Assembly (NCBI GenBank): GCA_019635755.1
Contig: JAHBYW010000005.1
Location: forward strand, 1 to 64,000
Length of the DNA stretch: 64,000 bases
DNA from: Rhizobiaceae bacterium
Lineage (GTDB): Bacteria; Pseudomonadota; Alphaproteobacteria; Rhizobiales; Rhizobiaceae
Direction: 5' to 3'
Shown here: positions 17,676-26,038 of the stretch, in pieces
Layout of the letters: the number at the start of each line of letters is the position of its first letter
How positions within the stretch are numbered: position 1 is the stretch's first letter
Program-made: the position numbers and the translations under genes
The notes under the pieces: model-generated
Told to the model about the DNA's origin: nothing
What the model saw: the letters and a program-made list of their open reading frames with translations, nothing else
Database searches by the model: none

Positions 17676-17702
17676 CAAAAAACCCGGCCTCGACGGCCGG
17701 GT
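17676..17702 (-). terminator. Rho-independent terminator of rpsT
   Basis: On the minus strand ACCCGGCC, a five-base loop and GGCCGGGT form a perfect 8-bp stem followed by a run of six T, starting 24 bases after the rpsT stop. This is a textbook intrinsic terminator separating rpsT from dnaA transcription. Confidence 0.88.
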
Positions 17703-17725
17703 CGGGATCGTCGCGGCTCGGGGTC

Positions 17726-17992
17726 TTAGACCGAAAGCGCCTTCAGGCGCTGGGCCAGGCGGGAGACCTTGCGGGATGCCGTGTTGCGATGGAGCACGCC
17801 CTTGGTGGCGGCGCGCATCAGCTCGGGCTGGGCGGCCTGGAAGGCGGCCTGGGCAGCAGCCTTGTCGCCGGAGGCGAGAGCCTCCTCGAGCTTGCGGACG
17901 AAGGTCCGGACGCGCGAGCGGCGGGTCTTGTTGACCGCGGCGCGACGCGCGATCTTGCGCGTTGCCTTCTTGGCCGAGGACGTATTGGCCAT
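17726..17992 (-). CDS. rpsT: 30S ribosomal protein S20
   Basis: An 88-residue, very basic all-helical protein that binds 16S rRNA early in 30S assembly. Typical segments are [21 protein letters not shown] at the start and [19 protein letters not shown] near the end. The start at 17992 is preceded by GAGAGA and gives the family length; an in-frame ATG 39 bases upstream is ignored. An intrinsic terminator follows. Location just upstream of dnaA is conserved in this order. Confidence 0.97.
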   Translation of the reverse strand: MANTSSAKKATRKIARRAAVNKTRRSRVRTFVRKLEEALASGDKAAAQAAFQAAQPELMRAATKGVLHRNTASRKVSRLAQRLKALSV

Positions 17993-18137
17993 GCTTTCTC
18001 TCTTTTCTCTAGCAATGGCGCCGTTCACCATGCGGCCGGCGCGAAAAACAAACGGGCAGCCCTTGGGCCGCCTCGGTTGGGCGGGCTTATAGTAGAGGTT
18101 CCCCGCGGCGTCAACGCCGTATCGGGGCGGAAATGCC

Positions 18138-18911
18138 TCAGCGGTTGCGGAAGTCGGGCGTCCGCTTTTCCACGAAGGCGGTCATGCCTTCCTTCTGGTC
18201 GTCGAAGGCGAACATGGAGTGGAACAGGCGACGCTCGAAGCGCAGCCCTTCGGCCAGCGTCGTGTCGTAGGAGCGGTTCACCGCCTCCTTCGCCATGATC
18301 ACGCTGGGCAGCGAGAAGTTCGCGATCTTGCCCGCCGCCTTCATCGCCTCGTCGATCAGCGCGTGCGCGGGAACGACGCGCGAGACCAGCCCGCAGCGCT
18401 CCGCCTCGGCGGCGTCCATCATGCGGCCGGTCAGCACCATGTCCATCGCCTTCGACTTGCCGACGAACCGCGTCAGCCGCTGCGAGCCGCCCATGCCGGG
18501 CATGATGCCCAGCGTGATCTCGGGCTGCCCGAACTTCGCGGTGTCGGCCGCGATGATGAAGTCGCACATCATCGCCAGCTCGCAGCCGCCGCCGAGCGCG
18601 AAGCCCGCGACCGCGGCGACGATCGGCTTGCGCACGGCCACCATCGCGTCCCAGCCGGCGAAGAAATCCTCCAGCAGCGCCTCCACATAGGTCTTGGACT
18701 GCATTTCCTTGATGTCGGCGCCGGCGGCGAACGCCCGTTCCGACCCGGTGATCACGATAGCGCCGACGCCCGGGTCGGCGTCGAACGCCTGCAGCGCCGT
18801 GACGGTATCGGCGAGCACCTGCGTGTTGAGCGCGTTGAGTGCCTTGGGGCGGTTGAGGGTGATCAGCCCGACCTTGCCGCGCGTTTCGACCAGGATCGTC
18901 TCGTAGGCCAT
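18138..18911 (-). CDS. Enoyl-CoA hydratase (crotonase family)
   Basis: A 257-residue crotonase, the usual length. The oxyanion-hole segments are [10 protein letters not shown] and [11 protein letters not shown], and the two catalytic glutamates fit GGGCELA and [18 protein letters not shown]. It hydrates trans-2-enoyl-CoA in beta-oxidation, probably with short chains. ATG codons at 18911, 18914 and 18923 are possible; 18911 keeps GGAG at proper distance and family length. It lies between mutM and rpsT, a neighbourhood conserved in rhizobia rather than a beta-oxidation operon. Confidence 0.93.
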   Translation of the reverse strand: MAYETILVETRGKVGLITLNRPKALNALNTQVLADTVTALQAFDADPGVGAIVITGSERAFAAGADIKEMQSKTYVEALLEDFFAGWDAMVAVRKPIVAAVAGFALGGGCELAMMCDFIIAADTAKFGQPEITLGIMPGMGGSQRLTRFVGKSKAMDMVLTGRMMDAAEAERCGLVSRVVPAHALIDEAMKAAGKIANFSLPSVIMAKEAVNRSYDTTLAEGLRFERRLFHSMFAFDDQKEGMTAFVEKRTPDFRNR

Positions 18912-18945
18912 CATGGGCTCCATCTCTGCCGGCATCCGCCTTAGC

Positions 18946-19836
18946 CTAGCGCTGACAGGTCGGGCAATAGAACGTGGAGCGCCCGCTCTGCACCACGCGC
19001 GTGACATGGCCGGTGCAGCCGGGGCGCGCGCAGGGCTCGCCCTCGCGGTCATAGACCTTGAATGTGTGCTGGAAGTAGCCGAGCGACCCGTCGGCATGCA
19101 CATAGTCGCGCAGCGACGAGCCGCCCGCGGCGAGCGCGTCGGCGATGACGTCCCGGATCGATGTTGCGAGCCGGTCGGCGCGGCCCGACGCTGTCTTGCC
19201 GCGGGCCGCGATCGTGCCCGCCGCGCGCCTGGGCGACAGGCCGGCTCGCCACAGCGCCTCGCACACATAGATGTTGCCGAGCCCGGCGATCAGCGTCTGG
19301 TCGAGCAGCGCCGCCTTCAGCGGCGCCGCCTTGCCCGCCATCAGTCCGGCGAGCAGCGGACCGTCGAGCGCGTTGCCGGTCGGCTCGATGCCGAGGTCGG
19401 CAAGCATCGGATGGTCGTTCAGCCCGTCCTCGTCGGACAGCAGCATGAATCCGAAGCGCCGCGGATCGTTGAAGACGACCCGCGACGCCGTGCCGGCGCG
19501 GTCGAGATGGAAGACGACGTGGTCGTGCGCGGCGGCCTTGGACCGCTCGTGGTGGAAGTCGCCCGGCGTGCGTGCGTCCTTTCCGTCCTCGATGCGGAAC
19601 GAGCCCGACATGCCGAGATGGCAGATCAGCACCGGCCCGCCGTCCAGGTGGACGAGCAGGTATTTGGCGCGGCGGCCGAGCGCGGCGATCCGCCGCCCTG
19701 CCAGCGTCGCCTCGAAGTCGGGCGGAAACGGAAATCGCAGGTCGGGCCGGCGGGTCTCGACGCGGACGATCGTCGCGCCCTGCATCGCCGGCTCCAGCCC
19801 GCGCCGCACGGTCTCGACCTCTGGCAGCTCCGGCAT
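18946..19836 (-). CDS. mutM: Formamidopyrimidine-DNA glycosylase
   Basis: A 296-residue Fpg/MutM enzyme that removes 8-oxoguanine and nicks the abasic site. The catalytic N-terminus [13 protein letters not shown] is intact (Pro1 after Met removal, Glu2), the conserved Lys is in RRAKYLLV, and the C-terminal zinc finger has two Cys pairs in EPCARPGC and YCPTC. The helix-two-turn-helix is around [17 protein letters not shown]. Only one base separates it from the deoB stop upstream, so the two are translated as a unit. Confidence 0.96.
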   Translation of the reverse strand: MPELPEVETVRRGLEPAMQGATIVRVETRRPDLRFPFPPDFEATLAGRRIAALGRRAKYLLVHLDGGPVLICHLGMSGSFRIEDGKDARTPGDFHHERSKAAAHDHVVFHLDRAGTASRVVFNDPRRFGFMLLSDEDGLNDHPMLADLGIEPTGNALDGPLLAGLMAGKAAPLKAALLDQTLIAGLGNIYVCEALWRAGLSPRRAAGTIAARGKTASGRADRLATSIRDVIADALAAGGSSLRDYVHADGSLGYFQHTFKVYDREGEPCARPGCTGHVTRVVQSGRSTFYCPTCQR

Positions 19837-19837
19837 C

Positions 19838-21067
19838 TCAGGCGATGAGCTTGTGGAACGACGTGCCGTGCGGACCAGGCGGCAGGCCGAGGTGCTCCGC
19901 GATTGTCTGGCCGATGTCGGCGAAGCTGGCGCGCAGGCCGGTGTCCGCGGCCCGGAGCCCGGGCCCGGTCCCGATGACGGGCACCCGCTCGCGCGTATGG
20001 TCGGTGCCGCGCCAGGAGGGGTCGTTGCCGTGGTCGGCGGTCAGGATCAGCATGTCGCCGGGTTTCAGCTTCGCCAGCGCCTCCGGCAGGCGGCGGTCGA
20101 AATCCTCCAGCGCCTTGGCGTAGCCCGGAATGTCGCGCCGGTGCCCGTAGAGCGTGTCGAAGTCGACGAAATTGGCGAAGACGAGGTCGCCGTCCCGCGC
20201 ATCGTCGATGCCGGTCAGCGCCTTGTCGAACAGCGTCGCGGTGTCCGGCCCCTTGCGGACCTCCGACACGCCGCGATGCGCGAAGATGTCGCCGATCTTG
20301 CCGATGCCGATGACCTTGCTGCCGCGCGCGACCAGCCGGTCGAGCAGGGTCGGCTCCGGCGGCGGCACGGCATAGTCGCGGCGGTTGGCCGTGCGCTTGA
20401 AGGTTTCGGGCGTCTCGCCGATGAACGGCCGTGCGATGACGCGCCCGATGTTCAAAGGGTCGACCAGCCGGCGCACGATGAGGCAGAGCTCGTAGAGCCG
20501 CTCCAGCCCGAAATGCTCCTCATGCGCCGCGATCTGGTAGACCGAATCCGCCGAGGTGTAGCAGATCGGCTTGCCGGTGCGGATGTGCTCCTCGCCGAGC
20601 TCCGCGATGATGTCCATGCCCGACGCATGGCAGTCGCCGAGGATGCCCGGCAGCTTCGCCTCGCGGATGATCGCGGCCGTGAGCTCCGCCGGAAAGGCCG
20701 GCACGGTGTGGGGGAAATAGCCCCAGTCGAAGGTCACAGGAACGCCGGCGATCTCCCAGTGCCCGGACGGCGTGTCCTTGCCGCTGGAGATCTCCTGCGC
20801 CGCACCGTGGAACCCACTGACGCCGGCGGTTTCGAGACCGGGTGCCAGCGATCCCGTGGCGATCTGCCCGGCGCGGCCGAGCCCCAGCGCCGCCATGTGC
20901 GGCAGGTGCAGCGGGCCGCTGCGCAGGCCCGCCACGTCGGCACGGCCCGCGGCGCAGGCGGCGGCGATGTGGCCCATCGTGTCCGACCCCTCGTCGCCGA
21001 ACGCGGCCGCGTCGGCCGCGCCGCCGATGCCGAAGGAGTCGAGGACGAAAAGGAAGGCACGCGCCAT
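19838..21067 (-). CDS. deoB: Phosphopentomutase
   Basis: A 409-residue alkaline-phosphatase-fold metalloenzyme that interconverts ribose-1-phosphate (or deoxyribose-1-phosphate) and the 5-phosphate in nucleoside salvage. Metal-binding and phosphorylation segments are [19 protein letters not shown], the phospho-Thr region [28 protein letters not shown] and [11 protein letters not shown]. The usual partner genes (deoA, deoC) are not next to it; it is instead coupled to mutM. Confidence 0.96.
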   Translation of the reverse strand: MARAFLFVLDSFGIGGAADAAAFGDEGSDTMGHIAAACAAGRADVAGLRSGPLHLPHMAALGLGRAGQIATGSLAPGLETAGVSGFHGAAQEISSGKDTPSGHWEIAGVPVTFDWGYFPHTVPAFPAELTAAIIREAKLPGILGDCHASGMDIIAELGEEHIRTGKPICYTSADSVYQIAAHEEHFGLERLYELCLIVRRLVDPLNIGRVIARPFIGETPETFKRTANRRDYAVPPPEPTLLDRLVARGSKVIGIGKIGDIFAHRGVSEVRKGPDTATLFDKALTGIDDARDGDLVFANFVDFDTLYGHRRDIPGYAKALEDFDRRLPEALAKLKPGDMLILTADHGNDPSWRGTDHTRERVPVIGTGPGLRAADTGLRASFADIGQTIAEHLGLPPGPHGTSFHKLIA

Positions 21068-21156
21068 GCGGAATACTCAAGCCTGGCTCAATATTGCCGG
21101 GGTAGGGGTCAGACATAAGGTCGAACCCGACGCAAGGCAAATCAGGGGATCGGACG

Positions 21157-22107
21157 GTGCCTCCAGGCATGAACCGGCAGAAGCCGGGAGTGGCGCGGTT
21201 CGTGCGCCGGGCGCTTGGCGTGCTGCTCGGCGTCGCGGCGCTGTCCGCCGCGCTGCCTGCGCAGGCCGGCTGGCGCGAGGACCTCGGCACCTTCCGGATC
21301 GGCATGCTGGCCGAGCCCGGCGCGGGGCAGGGGATCACCGGCCTCGCCGAGATCAAGCGCGCCTACACGATGGCGCTCGGCATGCCGGTCGAGATCCTCG
21401 TAGCCCGCGACTATGCCGCGCTGATCGAGGCGCAGGCGGCCGGAAAGCTGGAATATGCCGTCTACTCGGCGACGGCCTACGCCACCGCCTCCCGCCTGTG
21501 TACCTGCGTCGAGCCCTTCGTGGCGCCCGTGGCGGCCGACGGCGCGACCGGGCTGCGCGCCGTGCTGGTCACCCGCGACAACCGGCTGACGGCCGTGGAG
21601 GACATCGCCCGGCGGCGCGTCGCCATCGTCGAGGGCGACAACATTGCCGGTTTCGCGTTGCCCGCCTCGGCGCTCGGCGGCGTCCTCGACAGGGAAGGCA
21701 CCATCCTGGTCAAGGTCGACACGGCCTCGGCCGCCGAGGCATTGCTGGTCGACGGTTCGGTGGACGCGATCTTCGGCTGGGTGCCGTCTTCGTCCGATGC
21801 GGGGTCGGCGCCTGCGGGCGGCACGCTGGAGCGGCTCGTCGCCGCGGGCATCGATCCCGCGGCGCTCCAGGTGGTCTGGACGTCGGATCTGCTCCGTTTC
21901 GGCCCGCATGCACTCCGCTCGGATGTCGACCCGGAGGCGCGTCGGAGCCTGACGATCCTGCTGACCGCGATGCTGTCCCAGACCCCGGAGCTCTACGACC
22001 TGATCGAGCGGCACCATGACGGCGGCTTCAAGCCCGTAACGGCCGACGACTACGCGACGGCGCTGGCCCTCGTCGATCGTCTCGCCGCGGCGGGCAAGCC
22101 GCAATAG
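21157..22107 (+). CDS. PhnD-like periplasmic phosphate/phosphonate-type substrate-binding protein
   Basis: A 316-residue exported protein with a signal peptide ending near ALPAQAG. It has the type-2 periplasmic binding fold of the PhnD family: FRIGMLAEPG, GMPVEILVARDYAALIEAQAAGKLEYAVYS, then VAIVEGDNIAGFALP and AEALLVDGSVDAIFGW. No ABC permease or ATPase is adjacent, so it is an orphan binding protein or a sensor. The GTG at 21157 has AGGGG upstream; an ATG at 21169 is an alternative. It converges on the TadE-like pseudopilin genes with a 16-base gap. Confidence 0.8.
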   Translation: MPPGMNRQKPGVARFVRRALGVLLGVAALSAALPAQAGWREDLGTFRIGMLAEPGAGQGITGLAEIKRAYTMALGMPVEILVARDYAALIEAQAAGKLEYAVYSATAYATASRLCTCVEPFVAPVAADGATGLRAVLVTRDNRLTAVEDIARRRVAIVEGDNIAGFALPASALGGVLDREGTILVKVDTASAAEALLVDGSVDAIFGWVPSSSDAGSAPAGGTLERLVAAGIDPAALQVVWTSDLLRFGPHALRSDVDPEARRSLTILLTAMLSQTPELYDLIERHHDGGFKPVTADDYATALALVDRLAAAGKPQ

Positions 22108-22123
22108 CCGCCGCAATCCGCCG

Positions 22124-22735
22124 TCAGCAGTTGCTGCAGGGGATCGACGTGCTCATGCGCGGGCGCAGGTAGTAGGATTCCTTCATGGAGATGCCGTCGA
22201 AGGCCGCGGTGAGGCCGAGGCCTTCCTTCTGGCTGGCGCTCCAGGTGATGACCGGGGAATAGGACAGGCTGCTTTCGACGCGCACCAGGAACGAGCCCTT
22301 GACGATCAGCTTGGACGGAACGGTCGTGATGGTGCCGGCCGCGGCGTCGACGCTGTAGGTCCCGTTCACCAGCTTGCGCGACCACACCACCTTCACCTTC
22401 GGCGTCGTCTCGTTGGTGATCTCGATCGCGGTGATGATGATCTTCGGCTTCGACCGGTTGTAGGGCTGCAGGATCGAGCTGCCGATCGTCATGATCGCTT
22501 CCAACTCCGATTTGGTGATCGACTGCTGCTGCGTGACGAGGTCGGCCACCATGCTGCCGACGCGGCTGACCTTCTTGTTGGTCTCGATGCCCTGCGCGAC
22601 CTCCATCGTCACGAAGTAGAGCGACAGCAGCACCGGCGCGATGAAGGCGAACTCGACCGCGGCCACGCCGCGCCGGTCGCCGAGGAGCCGCCTCAGCCCC
22701 ATTCTGTCGAGAAGCGCCCCCGCGCGTTCGAACAT
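22124..22735 (-). CDS. TadE/TadG-like pseudopilin
   Basis: A 203-residue minor pilin-like protein of the Flp/Tad system. The N-terminal GDRRGVAAVEFAFIAPVLLSLYF segment carries the Gly/Glu pattern of TadE-like proteins, where a prepilin peptidase may cut before the hydrophobic helix. The remainder is a periplasmic beta-rich domain ending in a Cys pair (PCSNC). Start 22735 follows AGGACAGG. It lies 11 bases after a second TadE-like gene, so they are paired, and may prime pilus assembly. Confidence 0.85.
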   Translation of the reverse strand: MFERAGALLDRMGLRRLLGDRRGVAAVEFAFIAPVLLSLYFVTMEVAQGIETNKKVSRVGSMVADLVTQQQSITKSELEAIMTIGSSILQPYNRSKPKIIITAIEITNETTPKVKVVWSRKLVNGTYSVDAAAGTITTVPSKLIVKGSFLVRVESSLSYSPVITWSASQKEGLGLTAAFDGISMKESYYLRPRMSTSIPCSNC

Positions 22736-22746
22736 GGTCCTGTCCT

Positions 22747-23319
22747 CTAGTCGTCGAATGGTTCGTTTTGCCAGGTGACCGACGCGAAATGCAGCGTCTT
22801 GCCGTCCTTGAGGTTCGACATCGACTTCCGCAGGAAGTCGGTCATCACCGGCCATTTGTAGAAGACTCGCAGCATGTTCTTCGACAGCGACGGACCCGGC
22901 GTCACCGCGAAGCCGGTGGTGTCCAGGTCCCGGTTGGCGGTGAACTTGATCTTGACGGCGGCCGCGGCGGCGAAGTTGGGAAACTCGCGCAGGTCGACCA
23001 CCAGGCCGGGGCAGCCCTTCGACACCACGACCTCGAGCCGGTTGCAGATGAGCGCCTTCAGCGATGTCTCGGTGATCTGGGTCCGGCGGATCTGGCCGGT
23101 GCGCAGCTGGCGCGCGATGTCGTCGGTGACGTTCGCCATGACCTGCTGGCCGGCGAAGGAGATGCAGCTCTCGAGGATCGCGAACACGAGAAGCGAGAAC
23201 GGGATCGCCAGCATCGTGAACTCGATCGCGGTGCTGCCGCGCCGGTCGCGGAAGAACCGCGCCCACAGCCGGCGCCGGGGCCGGGTGGCCTGTTCGGTAT
23301 CGTTCGTCTCGGACCCCAT
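22747..23319 (-). CDS. tadE: TadE-like pseudopilin
   Basis: A 190-residue TadE-like minor pilin. After a basic cytoplasmic start it has RDRRGSTAIEFTMLAIPFSLLVFAI, a pilin-like hydrophobic helix with conserved Glu. The periplasmic part contains two Cys near CNRLEVVVSKGC that could form a disulfide. It is first of a leftward pair with the 203-residue pseudopilin, facing away from the small CpaC-N-domain gene and the main cpa operon. Confidence 0.85.
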   Translation of the reverse strand: MGSETNDTEQATRPRRRLWARFFRDRRGSTAIEFTMLAIPFSLLVFAILESCISFAGQQVMANVTDDIARQLRTGQIRRTQITETSLKALICNRLEVVVSKGCPGLVVDLREFPNFAAAAAVKIKFTANRDLDTTGFAVTPGPSLSKNMLRVFYKWPVMTDFLRKSMSNLKDGKTLHFASVTWQNEPFDD

Positions 23320-23473
23320 CGTCGCGCCCAGACCTTGCTGTTCCTGTTGCGGACCGGAAACAGGGTCTAGACGAAACCGGTTGAGGTCCCGTTCTCAGGC
23401 TCGGTAAAAAAAGTCGTAATGGTTTTACGCCGCATTAACCCGCGGCGCGCCGGTTCTGCCGTCTGGCGAGGCC

Positions 23474-23884
23474 TTACTGGCTGGCGCTCATCTCGACTTC
23501 GGACTGGCGCTCGGCGTCGCTCTTGTAGGAGCTCTCGCAATAGGGCGTGCAGGACAGGGTCTGCACCTCGGCGCGGCGGTAGACCCGCACCGAGCTCTTG
23601 GTCTGCCGGCTGACGGTCACCTGCTCGTCGACGATCGGGTTCCCGTCGGCGTCGAGAATGACGAGGTTGGTCACGCCGAATCCCTTGCCGGTGAGGATGA
23701 TCGTGGAGGCGTCCTGCACCGAGGCGTCGGCGATCAGCGGATTGCCGATCACAATCGTGTCCGCCGGCCGGGCCAGCTTGACGATCTTCGCCTGGTTCAT
23801 GTCGACCTTGATGCCGCTCTCGGCAGCGGCAGGCAGGGCCGCCAGGGCCGACAGCATCACAGCAACAGCAAGAACGCGAGACAT
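23474..23884 (-). CDS. Small exported pilus assembly protein with secretin N-terminal-type domain
   Basis: A 136-residue secreted protein with a signal peptide ending near AAAESG. The body, VDMNQAKIVKLARPADTIVIGN to TGKGFGVTNLVILDADGNPI, closely parallels residues 60-115 of the CpaC secretin in this window (SIVVDLPADAYDILVANP to FGKAVGETNIFVFG). It is therefore a stand-alone N-terminal secretin domain, possibly a partner of the CpaC pore. Four Cys-containing residues near TLSCTPYCESSY suggest a disulfide. Start 23884 follows GGGGAAG. It is divergent from the pilin gene. Confidence 0.82.
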   Translation of the reverse strand: MSRVLAVAVMLSALAALPAAAESGIKVDMNQAKIVKLARPADTIVIGNPLIADASVQDASTIILTGKGFGVTNLVILDADGNPIVDEQVTVSRQTKSSVRVYRRAEVQTLSCTPYCESSYKSDAERQSEVEMSASQ

Positions 23885-24242
23885 CAGGCTTCCCCGTCGG
23901 TCCAATCTTCAACGGAAGATGAAGGACATTGGTGAAGCAAGCGTTAAGCGCCCGGCCGCGCCGTTCACCTTTGCCTTACTCGCGCGCGCGTAAGGGCCCC
24001 CGGGTTGCCTGGCGGATGCCGGAAACGGAGGCCGGTCCGGCGTCGCCGTTAGGTATGAGAAACGCAGATATCCGGGCTTAGCGACGGGTTAACCACGCCG
24101 GGGGCTTCGGCCGCGTAAGGTTTTGGTAAGGCTGTTTCTTAAGCCGTTCGAAACAGCTTGTTCCTAGATTGGCCGACATCCGATCGACCCAGCCAAGAAG
24201 TTGACGGAACTGCTGTAACCACGTGGAGTAAGGAGCTCGCGA
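23885..24242. other. Divergent control region upstream of the Flp pilin gene
   Basis: A 358-base gene-free stretch separates the small secretin-domain gene from the pilin gene. It is more A/T-rich than its surroundings and holds several TTAA-type motifs, including a near match to the CtrA box at 24078-24093. A short inverted repeat GTTTC/GAAAC lies near 24132-24152. The pilin ribosome-binding site TAAGGAG is at its right end. I could not place a convincing sigma-70 promoter. Confidence 0.5.
24078..24093 (+). promoter_or_regulatory. Candidate CtrA-binding site upstream of the pilin gene
   Basis: TTAG, seven bases, then TTAAC differs at one base from the alphaproteobacterial CtrA consensus TTAA-N7-TTAAC. 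It is 150 bases before the pilin ATG. In Caulobacter pilA is a direct CtrA target, which makes the match plausible. Confidence 0.4.
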
Positions 24243-24416
24243 ATGTCTAAGCTTTTTGCGCGGTTTGTGAAGGACGAGTCCGGCGCCACCGCAATCGAAT
24301 ACGGCCTCATCGCCGCGCTGATCGCTCTGGCGATCATGGTCGGCGCCGGCAACCTCGGCAACGCGCTGAACAACCAGTTCGAATTCATCACCAACGAACT
24401 CGAATCGACCCAGTGA
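24243..24416 (+). CDS. pilA: Flp/Fap-type pilin (type IVb major pilin)
   Basis: A short gene of 57 residues. After a 14-residue basic leader (MSKLFARFVKDESG) comes the Flp motif ATAIEYGLIAALIALAI, with Glu and Tyr at +5 and +6 after the Gly-Ala cleavage site. CpaA would cut there to leave a 43-residue mature pilin, the main subunit of Tad adhesion pili. AAGGAG lies 9 bases upstream. A strong intrinsic terminator follows, so the pilin can be made in large excess over the downstream assembly genes. No second Flp gene is seen in the window. Confidence 0.95.
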   Translation: MSKLFARFVKDESGATAIEYGLIAALIALAIMVGAGNLGNALNNQFEFITNELESTQ

Positions 24417-24450
24417 CGCCGACGGCCGCCATGGCCATCGCATCAGATCG

Positions 24451-24480
24451 AAGCCGCTCCGGATGGGGCGGCTTTTGTCT
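24451..24480 (+). terminator. Intrinsic terminator after the pilin gene
   Basis: AAGCCGCTCC (24451-24460) and GGGGCGGCTT (24465-24474) form a 10-bp stem with one wobble and a GGAT loop, followed by TTTTGTCTTTC. It separates the pilin transcript from cpaA. Confidence 0.88.
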
Positions 24481-24553
24481 TTCGGGAGCTGCCGGCCGGG
24501 CCTGACCCGACCGCGCCGCTCATGGGACGGCGACGCCGCCGCAGGACGCACCC

Positions 24554-25075
24554 ATGCTCGTAGCTGCCATTCTGGTCATCTTTCCGTTCTGCATGGTCTA
24601 CGCGGCCGTGTCGGACATCTTGTCGATGACGATCGCCAACCGCGTCTCGCTGATCCTGCTCGTCGGCTTCGCGGTGATCGCGCCGTTCACCGGCATGGAG
24701 TGGTCGGTCTACGGCTGGCATTTCGCCGCCGGCGCGCTCGTGCTGTGCGTGACGTTCGGCCTCTTCGCCGTCGGCGGCATGGGCGGCGGCGACGCCAAGC
24801 TCCTGGCCGCGTCGGCGGTGTGGATGGGCTTCGACATCACGCTGCTGCAGTATCTCGTCAACACCGCCTTCATCGGCGGCGCGCTGACGCTCGTGCTGCT
24901 CAGCTACCGCAAGTCCCCGCTCGCCGTTTACACTGGCGGAAACCTGTTCCTGCGCCACTTCGCCAACGACAAGGTCGGCGTTCCGTATGGCATTGCGCTG
25001 GGCATCGGCGGCCTCATGACCTATCCGGACTCACCGCTGATGGCGTGGGCGCTGGAGCGTCTGATCGCCGGCTGA
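24554..25075 (+). CDS. cpaA: Prepilin peptidase CpaA (A24 family)
   Basis: A 173-residue integral membrane aspartic protease of the short TadV/CpaA type, without the N-methylation domain of PilD. The two catalytic Asp residues are visible: Asp21 in AAVSDILSMTIANRVS and Asp80 in GGMGGGDAKLL, the family GxGD motif. About five membrane segments are present. It cuts the leader of the Flp pilin and probably the TadE-like pseudopilins. It lies between the pilin terminator and the cpaB operon. Confidence 0.94.
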   Translation: MLVAAILVIFPFCMVYAAVSDILSMTIANRVSLILLVGFAVIAPFTGMEWSVYGWHFAAGALVLCVTFGLFAVGGMGGGDAKLLAASAVWMGFDITLLQYLVNTAFIGGALTLVLLSYRKSPLAVYTGGNLFLRHFANDKVGVPYGIALGIGGLMTYPDSPLMAWALERLIAG

Positions 25076-25143
25076 CGGCGCCGGGCGAGGCGGCCCCGGG
25101 CATTTTCATAAACGTTAAATTAATCATGATCGTAAGCTTTGCA

Positions 25144-25159
25144 TTAACCGTAATTTGAC
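25144..25159 (+). promoter_or_regulatory. Candidate CtrA-binding site upstream of cpaB
   Basis: TTAA, seven bases, then TTGAC differs at one base from TTAA-N7-TTAAC. It lies in a strikingly A/T-rich stretch (25105-25160) in the 147-base gap before cpaB, 64 bases from its start. Together with the site before the pilin gene this suggests cell-cycle control. Confidence 0.35.
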
Positions 25160-25222
25160 GATTGCGCCTGCAATGTCCGGCCCGAGATTGGGTGCAATGC
25201 CCGAGTACGAGGGCCGGACGAA

Positions 25223-26038
25223 ATGGCTTCATCCCGAGTATTGATCCTGGGCGTCGCGGTGGCCGCGGCCGGCGGCGCCGGCTACGTCGCCAAGAACATG
25301 GCGGTCGCTCCGCCGCCGCAGGTCATCGTCGAATCAGGACCGCAGCAGCCTGCGATCGAGCTGTCCGAGGTGCTGGTCCTGGACAAGGACGTGCCGATGG
25401 GCGGCGTCGTCGGCGGCGCCATCAACTGGCAGGCATGGCCGGCGGACGCGATCAGCGACGGCTTCATCCTCCGCTCCAGCGAACCGGGTGCGCTTGAGGA
25501 ACTCAACCAGTCCGTGGCGCGCGTGTCCCTGTTCTCCGGCGAACCGCTGCGCCGCACCAAGCTGATCGGCGGCGGCCAGAGCTTCATGTCGTCGATCCTG
25601 CCGACCGGCAAGCGCGCGGTCGCCACCCAGATCGCTGCCGACACGTCCGCGGGCGGCTTCATCCTCCCGAACGACTATGTCGACGTGATCATGACGCGCC
25701 GCAACGCCAACTCGACCAGCGGCGAGGGCTTCATCACCGAGACGATCCTCAAGAACATCCGCGTGCTGGCCATCGACCAGGCCATCCAGGAAGACGAGGA
25801 CGGCCGTCGCGTGAAGGTCGGCGAGACGGCGACGCTGGAGCTGAGCCCCCAGCAGGCCGAGATCATCACGGTCGCGCAGCAGATGGCCGACCGGCTGACG
25901 CTGGCGCTCCGTTCCGTCACCGACACCCAGGAGGTCGCCGACACCGAGGCGGACTACCTCGTGTCCGGCGACGGCAAGCGCGGCACGGTGCGCGTGATCA
26001 AGGCCGGCGAGGTTTCGGAAGTGGGTGCGAGGCAATGA
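25223..26038 (+). CDS. cpaB: Flp pilus assembly protein CpaB/RcpC
   Basis: A 271-residue protein with an N-terminal membrane anchor (LILGVAVAAAGGAGYVA) and a SAF domain around IELSEVLVLDKDVPMGGVV to LFSGEPLRRTKLI. A RcpC-type domain follows (KRAVATQIAADTSAGGFILPNDYVDVIMTRR). CpaB links the inner membrane to the secretin and may bind peptidoglycan. It is first of the tightly spaced operon cpaBCDEF-tadBC and overlaps cpaC by 4 bases (ATGA). Confidence 0.93.
   Translation: MASSRVLILGVAVAAAGGAGYVAKNMAVAPPPQVIVESGPQQPAIELSEVLVLDKDVPMGGVVGGAINWQAWPADAISDGFILRSSEPGALEELNQSVARVSLFSGEPLRRTKLIGGGQSFMSSILPTGKRAVATQIAADTSAGGFILPNDYVDVIMTRRNANSTSGEGFITETILKNIRVLAIDQAIQEDEDGRRVKVGETATLELSPQQAEIITVAQQMADRLTLALRSVTDTQEVADTEADYLVSGDGKRGTVRVIKAGEVSEVGARQ

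Noticed and set aside
17503-17934. Plus-strand frame with an AGGAGG near 17550, running antisense through rpsT
   Set aside because: The predicted product is Arg/Gly/Pro-rich and crosses the rpsT terminator and gene; the ribosome-binding match is isolated.
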